Part shown: positions 11,227 through 22,618 of the stretch, in pieces
Numbering within the stretch: the stretch's first letter is position 1
Layout of the letters: every line of letters starts with the position of its first letter
NCBI GenBank assembly: GCA_009760855.2
Contig: WPIO01000001.1
Coordinates: 5,478,001 to 5,542,000, forward strand
Length of the DNA: 64,000 nucleotides
Direction: 5' to 3'
From: Cristatella mucedo
Taxonomy: Eukaryota > Bryozoa > Phylactolaemata > Cristatellidae
Notes under the pieces: generated by a model
Told to the model about the DNA's origin: nothing
The model's database searches: none
The model's input: the letters and a program-made list of their open reading frames with translations, nothing else
Program-made: the position numbers and the translations under genes

Positions 11227-13078
11227 GTGAGATATTCTGAGGTAGTTTACACAGCATATACTCTGCACAATGGCTTCAAGAAAGAAAACGCATGCTGAGG
11301 CATCCCACAACAAGTGAAACCTAACCGCCAGTCGCCCGGCCATCGGCTGCAGATCGACGCAACAAGCCAAGTTTTCGTCTAATTACCTCAGTGCTCTTCG
11401 CCGTGGCCGAGCCAATAGCCTGATGGAGCCGGCTACCTGGACTAAGGTCCCCTGCCTGGGCTGAAACAAGACTTCGCAGAAGTAGAAGAGGAAATAGCAG
11501 CAACCAGATTCAAAGGCTAGCGGCAGAGACCCACGGCTTCACGAGAATAACTAGAGACTTAAGAGTAGAGACGTAGAGAGTTTATTCAGAGTGAGATCAC
11601 CCCCTACAGGCCAGGTTAAATGCGGCCAGGTTGCACAATTCCAGGGTGGTGCGCTTGGATTTCGCATCGGTTTATGTAAATCCCGGGCTCCCGGCAGGCC
11701 TGTTGCATAGATACTCCTTTGAAACGTCACTTGTAGGTATCATTAGGAGGTTTTTGTAGTACCAATAGCCAGACATAAACGGGATGAGAGTCATAGACAC
11801 CTGAAGGAGATTGCATTTTGCTAGGAGGTAGGAAGCCATGGAGTAATCGCTAATTAATTAAACGCTTCCTTTCCAGCGTACGTTTAAAGCGCCTTTGCAG
11901 AGATTTAATTCTCAGGACTGGACACAAATGTATCACTGCTGTAGTTTTTTTTGCTAGTAACTTTTTTTTATTATTTCATTGTCCCTTCCTTTCGTCCGCC
12001 TTAGTTAAGTCAGTAAACTGAAGAGGTCTGCAACCAGCCCATAGAGCCCTAGCCTCCACGTCCACGGCAAGCAGTTCAAGTCTCCATTCCTTATCCTTGC
12101 ACAGCTCAGGTCTCAGCGCGTAAGCCTCTTTTGTTGGACCAACAACCCACTCTCCTGCCCCTCTATACCGCTAACTCTATCCGGGTATCACGATTACAGA
12201 GGTAAGGCCACTAGTCAATATCGTGGCTCGGATCAGTTAACACTGAGTCATCTGTAAAATCACCGCTTACGGGTGCATCTGCCCAAGCTACGTGCCCCTC
12301 GACCGCAGGATTAAGCCGCTACTGCATCAGGCAAGTCTGACCCGTTTATCTTGGACGGCCCAAGGGGGTGGCGACCTACTTCCATATTTCCCGTTTCTTG
12401 CGGCCATACACATGACTACCTATCTCACTCATTTCATGCTTCATTTCGCACGCCTCGGACGTTGCTTATTTTGAAACTGCCAGCACCCGATCGCGCCTCC
12501 TCGTCAGGCCCGTTAGCGGTGGGGTGAGACTAGGGCTTAAGCTCCACATGCTGGCGACGACCCGAAAACAAGAGTGCAGCCGGCAGAAGCACGCCATTGG
12601 CGGCGCCCCCGAGGGTAAGTCCGATAGGCTTGACGAGCTGCGGCAGCGGTCTAGCCTCCACACAGGCACGGGCTATTTATTTGAAGAGCGGCTCTGGATG
12701 CTTCGGCGGACGTCGGCGAAGCAGCTTTGAGAGTCACCTCGCAAGGGGCAGACTTCCCTACTACCTCTGGGGCCTCGGGGATCGCTGGCGCCTACAAATG
12801 TGGGTCGGTGCTTCTTCGGGGTTCGCCTTCGGAGTGTACTTTCAGAGTGTGCCTTCAGAGTGTGCCTTCGGAGTTCGCCTTCGGAGTGCACCTTCGGAGT
12901 GCCAAATCCGTTTGTGTAGAAAGCTGTCGCCACTTTTTCGAGGGATCTGGCGTACTTTAATGGCGGGGGGGGGGGCTGCCGAGGGGGCTGAACTTATTTT
13001 TAAGAAGGCTCTTGAAGACAGGTTGTTAAGGGAGTGCTGCAGGGCTGCGGCGTGCCTTTTCCCTTATCTTTGCAGTTA
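11227..13078. other. No gene supported; minisatellite inside
   Basis: Unique sequence apart from the 12829-12902 minisatellite and a G-run at 12965-12974. Confidence 0.5.
12829..12902. repeat. Minisatellite of about 12-16-base units
   Basis: About five imperfect units of the form TTCGGAGTGTRCCTTCAGAG in tandem, with TTCGGAGT/TTCAGAGT alternation. Confidence 0.8.
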
Positions 13079-13370
13079 GTAATAGTAATAATAATAAATG
13101 CGTATAGCGCCATTGGAGAATTTAATTTCTGTCTGGGCACTTTCTTTATGCTTTAAAGGAAGTGCGATAATAATAATAATAATAATGCACTTGATAAAGC
13201 GCCCTCAGAGAACTCAATCTCTCTCTAGGCGCTTTACATTTGCTGCAAAGGGATCAAAATTGTTGGTGGTAACTTCGACATGTCAGCGAGTGTAACATGG
13301 TAAGAGGTGACATGCACACTGTCACATTGTAAATGTGATTAGTGATAGCACGCAGAGTGTCATCACGAGA
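13079..13370 (-). mobile_element. LINE-A 3' fragment with double tail
   Basis: Two (TAA)n runs (13082-13097 and 13170-13188), each followed by a LINE-A-like end, the second clear (AAAGCGCCCTCAGAGAACTC). This suggests one 3' end inserted next to another, or a tail duplication. Confidence 0.65.
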
Positions 13371-13619
13371 TATTCTTCGCGGTTCCTGAATTACAACGAC
13401 TAGGAACCGGGCTAATCCGTGTAGTTATGCTCGAAAAAATGCCCAGGTTTTGGAATAGTCAGCCAGTTGTGCTACTCGCGCCGAACGTGTACAGTTGCGG
13501 TTTGAGCTTCGAGAGGAAGAGCTGTACGCTATGGCTGGTGCTGGCCACCCGTAACCCTTAGAGGAGGTCGTCGAATAGGCAGTTGTAGCTCTACGTTATG
13601 GACATGTGGCCTAAGTCAT

Positions 13620-13785
13620 GGGCGCTCCTTATTCCGCCGCCGTGATCTGTTACTTACCTGCGTGTATCGATGCAGCCTACACGACTCCCTTTCCCTGTGT
13701 TTCGAGGCGCTAGCTTCGCCGATTTATTTCGCCCGCCGGCAAAGGCTAGCACCGTTACGAGCGCCGTGCTTGCGGCCTAAGAATA
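13620..13785 (-). repeat. Repeat C fragment, reverse orientation
   Basis: 22 bases at 13740-13761 are identical, in reverse, to 61107-61128, and the flanking TTAGGCCGCAAGCAC matches the second unit. Confidence 0.6.
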
Positions 13786-13854
13786 TTTATAGGGACCCTT
13801 TCAGCGCATTAACTGTAGCCAGGCGAAAGCTGGGGTAATCTAAAGTAGACGTAC

Positions 13855-14035
13855 ATAAATAAATAAATCCTAGCTGATTAAACAGCCTCTTTTTGTATAG
13901 CGACGGTAGAGCCTGTACGGCTATCACCACCGCTTGTGGTGGTGATAAAGGACCGCCCACCGCAGGAATCGAACCCAAGACCTCGGGACCGAGGTCGTGA
14001 AAGCAACCGCCTTACCTAGTGTGCCATCACGGACT
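13855..14035 (-). mobile_element. SINE-1 copy (tRNA-derived)
   Basis: Full-length. The minus strand reads TGATGGCACACTAGGTAAGG (A box region), GGTTCGATTCC (B box), a GGTGGTGAT-containing body and a tail of (AAAT)-like repeats. Confidence 0.85.
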
Positions 14036-14149
14036 TGACATTTCATTTCAGGCCATTTAATAAATCTTAGCAGATGTTTCTTATTGTATTACTGTACTAA
14101 TATAGTTTCATGCATCACTTGAATGGTGATGCATTTATTAATAGTGAAA

Positions 14150-14290
14150 TCCTCGAATTCAGTTAGCCAAGAACTAAGAACTTAGACATCACAAAATCAC
14201 CTGACTTGACTTTAAAAGAAGCTAAAAACCAACTTCATGCCTTTTCGGTGCGTAAACTGCTCACCATTGCTTAGGCATACTCAAATTGTG
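14150..14290 (+). mobile_element. LINE-like 3' ORF relic
   Basis: Contains the decayed end of the reverse-transcriptase ORF (SPDL..FKRKLK-type motif read from TCACCTGACTTGACTTTAAA). Short and uncertain. Confidence 0.35.
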
Positions 14291-14304
14291 CATATTGTCA
14301 CTGA

Positions 14305-14434
14305 TCGGCTAGAGAGAGACAGGGAGACAGAGACAGAGAGACAGAGAGATTGAGAGAGGGAGAGATTGAGAGAGGGAGAGACAGAGAGAGACAGAGAGAG
14401 AGGGAGATTGAGAGAGGGAGAGAGAGAGAAAGAC

Positions 14435-14511
<77 letters not shown>

Positions 14512-14599
14512 GAGGGAGAGACAGACAGAGAGAGAGACAGAGAGGGAGAGAGAGAGAGACAGAGAAAGAGAGACAGACAGACAGAGAGACAGAGAGAGT
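14305..14599. repeat. Compound (GA)n/(GACA)n satellite-like block
   Basis: About 290 bases of purine-rich GA, GGGAGA and GACA units; a pure (GA) core lies at about 14437-14490. Confidence 0.97.
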
Positions 14600-15689
14600 G
14601 GTTGCTTCTCAAGTTCTGCCCTCTATTCTGTATTGTCTAAGTTTTCCATGCCGGCATGTTTCCACGTCACCAAAAGCAATGTGCCTAGAAAGAGATCCAG
14701 TTCTCTTTGGGTTGTACATACAAAAATGTATAATTAGTGTTATCCTTATTAGTAACGATGGGGTGGACACTAAAGCTATTCAAGCCATGCAACAGAGCTG
14801 CTTCGTAGGAACAAAGCAAAGCCTACTCGACTGCGGTAGTCTGGTCAGAAGGTTGAGTGACCTCCGTAAGCTACCACCGACAGATAAGTTGCGGCTGGGG
14901 AAAGCTCACAGGGTTAGCTAAAGTAAATATCGGCATCAGGACTGATGGTAAAAGAAAACGGCGGCGAGTTTCATTTGGGTCGGCGCTCCAGACGTGCGAA
15001 CAGTACGCCACAGGCTAAAGAGCGACCAAACGTCGCAAAGCCGATGGTTCGCGATCCTAGCGATCTCGCCTCCCTCCCCTCCCCCCCATTCCTCTGCTCC
15101 CCGCCGGTCACCATCAAGGGCCCGGGAAGGAGGGGCTTGTGAGCCAAAGGCCCCCCCCGTGGGTCTGGCCAAAGGGGCGTAGCCAGGCTGCCCCAACCGA
15201 AGTTCCATCCATTGACAACTCTCTTTTAGATGACCCCCCAACCGGAAGCCCCGAGTACGAGTATCACTACCGGGTGGCTGCTGCTGGCTTCAAGCAATGA
15301 GCTTCCACCGGACTTGGCGAGTCCGTATTCTTCTCAGGCGGCGCTCGCCTTAGGCTTATCGCCTCCGCCGCTTCGATGCGCCTCCCCAGGAGAGAGCTCT
15401 CCTTTAATGGGCGGGGCTGAAAAGGCTGATAGCACGGCTCTCTCGCTCGCAGCGACACTCGCAGCGGAGTCGGTTCCTACAGTGCGGTCATATGATACAA
15501 GCAGAGGGCGACCATACTGCCGCGTCGGCGCCACCCTCGCCAGTTCAGGCGGCGACACTCATTGCGCACTGACGCGACGCTCGCGACGCGCAGACGGTAG
15601 AAACTGAGCGCGGCAAATTGGGCAAGCAGCGCTATCAACTACATCCGGCTCTCTAGAGCGGAAATGTGGCCTCTACGTTAAAGTTGCCG
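14600..15689. other. No gene supported
   Basis: CpG-rich from about 14.94 kb; contains C-runs at 15087 and 15152. Open frames here have no recognisable domain. Confidence 0.45.
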
Positions 15690-16320
15690 CGGCAGGCGAC
15701 TTCGGGTAGATTCGCCACACGCAAGCTCGCAGCAGCTAGCGCTTAGCCCAATGACTCACCGGCACTCAGTCGGCAGACGGTCGAACAATGAGACAGGCCG
15801 GCGCTCCGAGGCCGCGAAGTCCTCGTATACGCCGGCCAAGGCCTGAGTCGTATACAAATCTGGCTACGCTATCGAATGCCACCGCTTGATCATTACCGGG
15901 CTCCAGTTCAAAGTCGGCGGCTAGCTCGACAGTCATAATTGAGGGACAGCATTGCACCATTTGTACCTTTATAACTGCTGGCGGAGTTGATTTATCGCGT
16001 TGAGAAGTCTCGAGAACACACTATCGAGCCGCACGCCGCGGCGGAACAGGGTGCGGCGGCGTCCACGTCCGAGACACGTCAGCGCTCGTAGCGGCTCTAG
16101 TCTCGGTCTAGTCTAGTACCGGCGACGAAACCCTGAGCCCAGCGGCCACGACGCGTAACAGCTCTCGTGCGACTAAAAGGCCTGGCGCGCTAGTCAGCTC
16201 AAATGCCAAGGCCAACGTGTGAAGCACTCGCTGACTGTGCGTCGCACGACATTGACTTTTACGCAGCCGCGGCCGTAGATTACGGCACCGTCGATTCCAG
16301 GTCGTTATAATTAAAAATCA
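15690..16320 (+). repeat. Repeat C copy (GC-rich)
   Basis: Segments align with the 61-62 kb copy in order: CAGCGGCCACGACGCGTAAC with CAGCGGCCATGACGTACAAC, GTCAGCTCAAATGCCAAGGC with ATCGGCTCAAATGCTTTGGC, and GCGGCCGTAGATTACGGCAC with TTGGCCATAGATTATCGCAT. It retains more CpG. Confidence 0.6.
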
Positions 16321-16324
16321 CGAA

Positions 16325-17692
16325 TGCAATGTATCTCCGTGTGTAACTCCACAAACCACAAAGACTGTGGGTATTACGCAGGAGAGCTCTCAAAGCCTAA
16401 GCGGCTCTCGCTACGCACTCGGTGGCCAACAGACTTCATCTCACGCAAACAAAAGAAAGAAGCATGGCTGGGTCACGAAAGCCGTTGAGGTAGCGAAGTA
16501 GCATGAAGTAGCATAGCAGCTCACCGACGGCTGGAATGGGTGCGCTATATTCGGCAGCACGAGAGTAACTTTCGTTGCGTAAGCGGTGAGGAAGTGAGTT
16601 ACACAGGCTAGGGCATGCAGAGAAAAAGCTTCTGTCGCCGACAGCCTGTAAGTGGAGGAATGGAACGGCTAATGTATAGTCCATTGAGGATCTGAGGGAA
16701 CGAGGAGGCTGAAACTGGTGCAGAAGTTCAGCTGGGTCTCAAGGAGCCAAGCCGTACTGGGCCTTGTGGATGAGCGTAAGAACTTTTCTCTAAATGCGTT
16801 GATCAACCGGCAGCCATTTCATTCCAAGTGCTTTCAGCAAAGACACACGGTCAAACCTCTGGGATCCGTAAACTAGCCCTGCAGCCATATTCATCACCAA
16901 TTGTGGTGGCCTAGTGGCTTTGTTCAGTTGCCCAGCCGAAAGGAAATTACAGCAATCAAGCCGAGACAGAACTAAAAAAAATACTAGCTAATTTAACAGC
17001 CTCTTTTTGTATAGCGACAGAAGAGCCTTGACAGCTATCACCACCGCTTTTAGTGGCGACAAAGGATCACCCACCACAGGATTCAAACCCGCGACCTTGG
17101 GGCCGAGGTCGTGAAAAGCAACCGTCTTACCTAGTGAACCATTACGGCTAAGGAGCTAGTTACATTTTTGCAAGCCACCGTGGAAGAAGTTTCTAATCGT
17201 AGAGAGGGACCGGATGTGATGGCTAGCTGTGGAAGCAGTCTTCCTAATGAAGCTTTAAAAAATGTTGCTGCTGTCGAAGACGGCAACGAAATTCCGAGCA
17301 CACGGTGATGATCGCACAAAAGCATCACCTATTAGAAGAGCGAGTCTTCTAGTCCAGCCGCTCAGGGCGTCCTATGATCAGCAGTTCCGTTTTATCGTCG
17401 TTAAGTTTTAGAAAATTTGCCGCCATCTAGGATTGAATGTATGTAAGGCTCGTCATCGTAAAAGGGATAGCCTATTGCATGAGACCGAATAACTTTTACC
17501 ACGGGTTTATTATAAATGGAGAACAGCAAAGGACCGAGGACGAACCCTTGTGAGATTCCACAGGTGACTAGTCTGGTGGATGAGACATGACCCCACACGA
17601 CGTGGATTGAATACGATCCAACAAGTGCGATTCGAACCACGCCAGTGCCTTGTCTGTCAGACCGATCGTTGTTCTCATTTGTTCAAGTAGGA
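16325..17692 (-). mobile_element. LINE-B copy (reverse transcriptase remnant) with a SINE inside
   Basis: Read on the minus strand it gives reverse-transcriptase segments (CGISQGFVLGPLLFSIY then a degenerate YxDD region YPFYDDEPYIHS) and the C-terminal motif (RLRNESYSRAAEY), ending at the 3'UTR near 16338. SINE-1 interrupts it at 16974-17150; sequence either side is continuous with the copy at 39.05 kb. Frameshifts and stops make it non-functional. Confidence 0.8.
16974..17150 (-). mobile_element. SINE-1 copy inside LINE-B
   Basis: Full-length head and body. Poly(A) tail at 16975-16982. Both flanks belong to the same LINE-B copy. Confidence 0.85.
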
Positions 17693-19563
17693 TATAATAA
17701 TAATAATACGTTTGATATAGCGCTCTCGGACAACTCAATCTCTTTTCAAGCGTTTTATATTTGCTGCAAAGGAAGCACGATCGAATGGTTAGTGGTAGCA
17801 TGCTCAATGACTACAAGCCTAACATGGCTAGGGGTGACATGCACAGGCTCAGCATGCAAATATGGTTAGTGGCAGCACTCATAAGCCAATAAAGGATGAA
17901 TCACATGGACCCACCAAATTCTGTAACAAATAGATGTGCTTAAAGTTTTTATTTTTAAATGTAGTCAGGTCAGGGGATATCGTGACGCAAGTCACAAGTG
18001 AATTCTAGGCTTTGTGAGCATACGAACTAAAGGCACTGTACTGTCTCCGTAGGATTTGAGGTTCGGACGAGGTATAGGTAAAAGATTAGATTCCGAAAAG
18101 CAAGTGGTACGATGCTTAGCCTGGTGGAGAATTAAATTTGATAGGTAGCTTAAATCAAAGAATGAAGAAACCTAAAAGTGAGTGACAGAACCTTGAAGTC
18201 GATGCATTGCTTGACTGGGAGCAAGTGCAGGTCGGTGATAAGTGGAGTGATCTGGAAACTGCAACGCTCACGACAGACAAGCCTAGCTGCAGAGTTTTGC
18301 ATCAGCTGTAGGCGCCTGATCTCACAGGTTGGTATACCAGCAAGCAGTGACTTACAGAATTCAAGATGTGATGTCACTAATGCAAGGACCAATTTAGATG
18401 TAGTATCCCTGCCTAAGCAAGCCCGAATTTCGGCAATTGTATACAGCTGAAAGTTGGCAGACTTGACTGGGGAGCTGATGTGGTTGTCTAGCGAAAGGTC
18501 ACTTTGGAACAGGACACCTAGATTTCGAGCAGATTTAGTAGGATATATGCTGGCACAGCCAATCGCGAGCGCTAACCGTTTTTCAATTTCTGAATCACAA
18601 TAGGTCAGCCCATAACTATTAAGTTGGTTGTATCATCATTTGATTTAAGAATGTTTGCTGCCATCCACATGCGAATGTCATCAATATATGCAGTAAGGGA
18701 GTTGAGAAAATTCGACGTGCTAGAGAGCTGGGAGGGATTAAAGCAAAGGTACAACTGAGTGTCATCTGTATAGAAGTGAATGCCTAGATTGTGCCTGGCA
18801 ATCACATTGGCTAGAGTGAGTGTAAACCGTGAAAAGAACGGGATCAAGCACAGGCCCCAAAAGTATTGCATATTTCACAGGTTCCTCGGGTGATCTTTGT
18901 CCATTCGCGTCAATTCTCTGGAGTCTCCCACTGAGATAGGACCTGAACCATTACAGTGCAGTGCCAGCGATGCCCAGGCGAGATGAGAGGGGCGCTCTAG
19001 AAGGACTTGGTGATCGATAGTCTGGAAACGATCGAGCAAAACAAGCAGAAAGACTCTACCTAAGTCAGCGTTCCTAAGTAGGTCGTTATACACCCGAAGG
19101 AATGCTGACTTTGTGGAGTGATTAGCTCTAAAACCAGAATGGAACTTACTAGCTTGGATATCGTGATCAATATTGTCGATGGAGGTGATAGATCTAGCAG
19201 CGCCAGGGCAGTGATATTCCTGTCATAGTTTCTGCATAAAAAGTCATTGGTTACTTGGAGGAGAGCTGTTTCAGTGGAGGAGTGCTGGCGCTTGAACCCA
19301 GACTGAACAATATATAAATGTATTAATATATAATTTTCTTTTCAATACATGCTACAAGCTGCTTAGAGACAACTTTTCAAGAATCTTTGGCCAAAAGAAA
19401 GAAAGGAAACTGGGAAATATTTTGCAAGGGCTTCTGTATTTAATTCAGGTTTTTTAATATCGGCCTAACTGTGGCCGATTTGAAGGACTCGGGTACAAGC
19501 CCTTTTTCCAGAGAAGCATTACACAGCTCAGTTATTGCTAGGCTAAGTTTGTCTGCCAGTTAA
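17693..19563 (-). mobile_element. LINE-A copy, about 1.9 kb, 5'-truncated
   Basis: Starts (element 3' end) with a (TAA)n tail at 17696 and runs through the reverse-transcriptase ORF: the start region (LVPESFKSATVRPILK near 19.5 kb), a domain with FYTDDTQLYLCF, and the C-terminal part. CR1/L2-like by motif order. Many frameshifts. Its tail abuts LINE-B at 17692. Confidence 0.85.
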
Positions 19564-19564
19564 A

Positions 19565-19845
19565 AACACCGACAACTACTCTCCTACTGCCGACTATGGC
19601 TCATCTTTTTCAGCGGTCCTGAGCTGCTACTTCTATGCTACTCACTACCTCAACTGCTCTCCTGACTCTGCTATGCTTCCCACTTTCTCTTTGTTGCGTG
19701 AGACAAAGTCTGTATGCTACCGAATGCTTAACAGAAAGCCGCTTAGGCTGTGAGTGGGCTATACAAAACTCTCTTGCGTAACACCCACGTGGTCTTTACG
19801 ACTTTGTGGAGTTACAGACGGAGATACATTACATTACATTAGGAG
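19565..19845 (+). mobile_element. LINE-B 3' end with (ACATT)n tail
   Basis: Encodes the family's C-terminal motif (DNYSPTADYGSSFSAVLS) and ends in the 3'UTR plus tail TACATTACATTACATTA. It shows that LINE-B uses a pentameric tail where LINE-A uses (ATT)n. Confidence 0.8.
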
Positions 19846-19884
19846 ACGAGCTCACATGTTACTAGACCTTACTAAGGTGGCCAC

Positions 19885-20165
19885 ATCGCATGCATAAACC
19901 TCGCGTTGTCTGGCGTCTCCCGTCTGACTACACTCAAATTCTTTGGAGACCCTGCCTGCAGTTTGTACCCTCTCGAAGCCTCGAGCTCACGACTGACTGT
20001 ATCTCGCGATCGGCTGACATCGCGACATCACCTGAACTGATGATATTTGAGAAAAATTTAAAAAAACAACCCGCAGTCCCTTTGCAGCGCTCGCCCCGTC
20101 CGTGCGGCGTATCCTTTATGCGCGTATACACGCTGAAATTGTGCTTTCTATCGCTAGACTAATCG
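19885..20165 (+). mobile_element. LINE-like 3' ORF relic
   Basis: One open frame resembles the end of a CR1/L2-type ORF (ADIATSPELMIFEKNLKKQ). No tail or 3'UTR match to LINE-A or LINE-B, so it is probably another, older family. Confidence 0.4.
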
Positions 20166-21698
20166 CTTTCTATCCAGCAAACGTGAAGTGCCTTGAATGA
20201 GATTCTGCTCTCATACGGCACAGTTCAGATTTGTTATCACCACTACTGTCTAAAGAGGCCTTTCAGGCAAGGATTCTTTGATGCGACGATCTGTGCTACG
20301 AAACAAAATGGGGGGAAAGAAAGCTTCAAGAGGGGCCGGCGATCATTTGTGCGCGGCGGCATTCCCACGGAGCTCGGAATAAGTCTAGTTCCTCGGTAGC
20401 ATCTCGCTTCAATCGAGGTCAGCTACAGCTGCCAGGCTGCTTTTCAAGGGAGGTTAAAAACGCCTGCCGGGCGGTAGCGCGCCCTTGACGCACACCCCCA
20501 CCGTTAGTGCCGAGAGGTGCTCACACCAGGCCCGCCGGAGGGGTGCTAAGAAACGGCGTCCCGCGCTGCACCCCTTCGGCGCCCCTCCAGCGCCGAGTCG
20601 TCTGCTCGGGGGGGGGGGTGGCAGTGAGGGCCAGACGGCTTTCACAGCATCCTCCAGCAATGAAGCTGCGACACCGAGCGAGTACCCTAGCGTATGTAAA
20701 TCAATTCCGTTGGCTACTGAGCCGCACAAAACCTGAGAGGACAAAACGGACGGAAGTCAACTAGTTAGGTGCGCGTTCTGTCGCGTGGTTTCCGACGGCT
20801 CCGGCCAGCGTACCGCGGCGAACGAACGAAATCTATTCTGTCTTAAGCCCGCCCCCGAAAGCTTCCTCGGTCTTCGCTGACGGCTGCCAGGCTTCAAGGA
20901 AGGGGCCTGGCAGGCCTGGCAGGCCTGGCGCGCGGCTCCAAAGGCCGGGCGGCCTAGCGGTGTGCCGTCAGCGCCCAGCGTCAGCGCTTTTTAACCTGGT
21001 GGGACCAACCAATTTTTTTTTAATTGCCGTCGGCAGTAGCACTGGCAGTACCGCAGAGCCGTCGGCGTGCACTCGGGATTGTTTTCAAGCGGGGCCGTTG
21101 GCTTTTTTGCTTTGAAAATGGCGATCATGATTTCGCAGTTGCTAAGGAGCCAGGTTTTTGCGAAAAGTCCCACTACGTCAACGGAGCGGCTTTGCGAAAC
21201 AATTTCCTGTAAGACGAATGTGTTAAAGAGGCTTCCGGTCGGCGGACTTCGATCTTAGGCGTTGAGCTTTCAGGCTCTTCCGCAGTGAGACATAGCAGTA
21301 TTTTAGACGGTCTAGAGAGTCTCGCAGGGCGGATATCAAAGTTTCGGTATTGACCTTGCGGCGCGCTTATAATGGTCGAGACGTAGCGCTCCTAGGCCGC
21401 TGTGTATGCACTGCTGCGGGGTTTTGCCGGGTAGCTTAACTGCGCGGCAAGCCTGCGGAACTGGCCGCGCGCGATTGCTGTAGGTGCCGCAGTCGATGGC
21501 AATGTCGGTTGGCTCCACTCTCGACCAGACTCAAGATTACTGCTTGGGAAGCAGATCATCGCTGCAGCACGCTCGTGCGCGTCTCGACCTTGCAGGCCAG
21601 GCGCGAGCGCACCGCAGTCGCGCTCAAGCAATCGGGCGCTAGGCTGGTAAAAAAGAAAAGAAATGAAAATGGCGATTTAATAGGCGGCGTCTGGTTCG

Positions 21699-21719
21699 TG
21701 CGCGCGCGCGCGCGCGCGC
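21699..21719. repeat. (CG)n run
   Basis: About 20 bases of alternating G and C, capable of Z-DNA, in the CpG-rich tract. Confidence 0.95.
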
Positions 21720-21861
21720 TCGATCGAACGCCACTCGCTGGCGTCCGCGAGACTTGCCAGAGCTGGCAATTATTCGAGGCTTTATTGCCACAGCCTCACC
21801 ATCCGCGATAAGACAGCTGCAATTAACATTTCCGTCCCGCTTCTGGCAGCAGCCGCGGCAC

Positions 21862-21895
21862 AGGCTCTGCTGCCGCAGCCGCGGCAGCAGAGCCT
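21862..21895. other. Perfect 15-base-pair hairpin
   Basis: AGGCTCTGCTGCCGC (21862-21876) and its complement at 21881-21895 with a 4-base loop. Confidence 0.9.
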
Positions 21896-22571
21896 CGTTT
21901 GACGGACGAGCGACGGACCTCTCGTTCGACGCTCGCGCACCGCATGTGCCAGCAGTAAACACGGCTCGCCTTTAATTGGAGTGTGCCAGCTAGCGGCCCT
22001 AAGTTGCGGCCCTAAGTTGCTGCCCAAAACACACGGGCGACGGCAGCCGAGGCGCGCTGTATCGAGATGGAGGCGCACTCCGCAATCGCATGCCGGCTTC
22101 CGGAGTGGCGCCGCTGGCTTCTGTTTAGTCCAGAAGTGGCCGCAGCGCTTCGCCGATCAAGTCCCTACCTCGCTATCGCTCTGACGGTCGGGCTTCGAGT
22201 TTCGCGGCTGAGATGCTTTCGAAATGAACGGCCGAGTGGCACGCGGCTCTTCGTGGAGCGAGCTGGCAACGCTTCGAAGTTCGTGTCCTCCGGCCCTCGG
22301 ATATAGTCGGCAAAGTTAGCAGCTCGACGATGGGCGTAGGGAGGCGTATCGCTGCGCGTGGCCGTAATCCAACGCGAGATCTGAGAGACCGGAGATCGTT
22401 GCAAACATTCATTCTAGTGCTAATAAAAATCCTGGCTGACCTCGGTCTGCCTGCAATATCGTAAGCTCGGCAATTTGCGTAGCAACGGCTACGCAAATAT
22501 CGGCCGCACGTCGAATGAGCCAGAGCCCCGCCACTCGAGGTCGAGGCTCGACGCTCTCCGGGCCGGAAGCG

Positions 22572-22618
22572 ACTCCGCGGCCGCGCGCCCGCTGGCAGTC
22601 GGCGCGCGGCCGCGGAGT
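22572..22618. other. Perfect 18-base-pair GC-rich hairpin
   Basis: ACTCCGCGGCCGCGCGCC (22572-22589) and its exact complement at 22601-22618, loop of 11 bases. Confidence 0.9.

Noticed and set aside
13855-14035. Functional tRNA gene
   Set aside because: tRNA-like head is part of a dispersed SINE with body and tail; no foldable complete cloverleaf was evident and many copies exist.
14305-14599. CRISPR-like array
   Set aside because: Simple purine repeats without spacer structure, in an animal genome.
18605-18871. Active reverse transcriptase
   Set aside because: LINE-A frame around FYTDDTQLYL is broken by stops and frameshifts on both sides; a relic.
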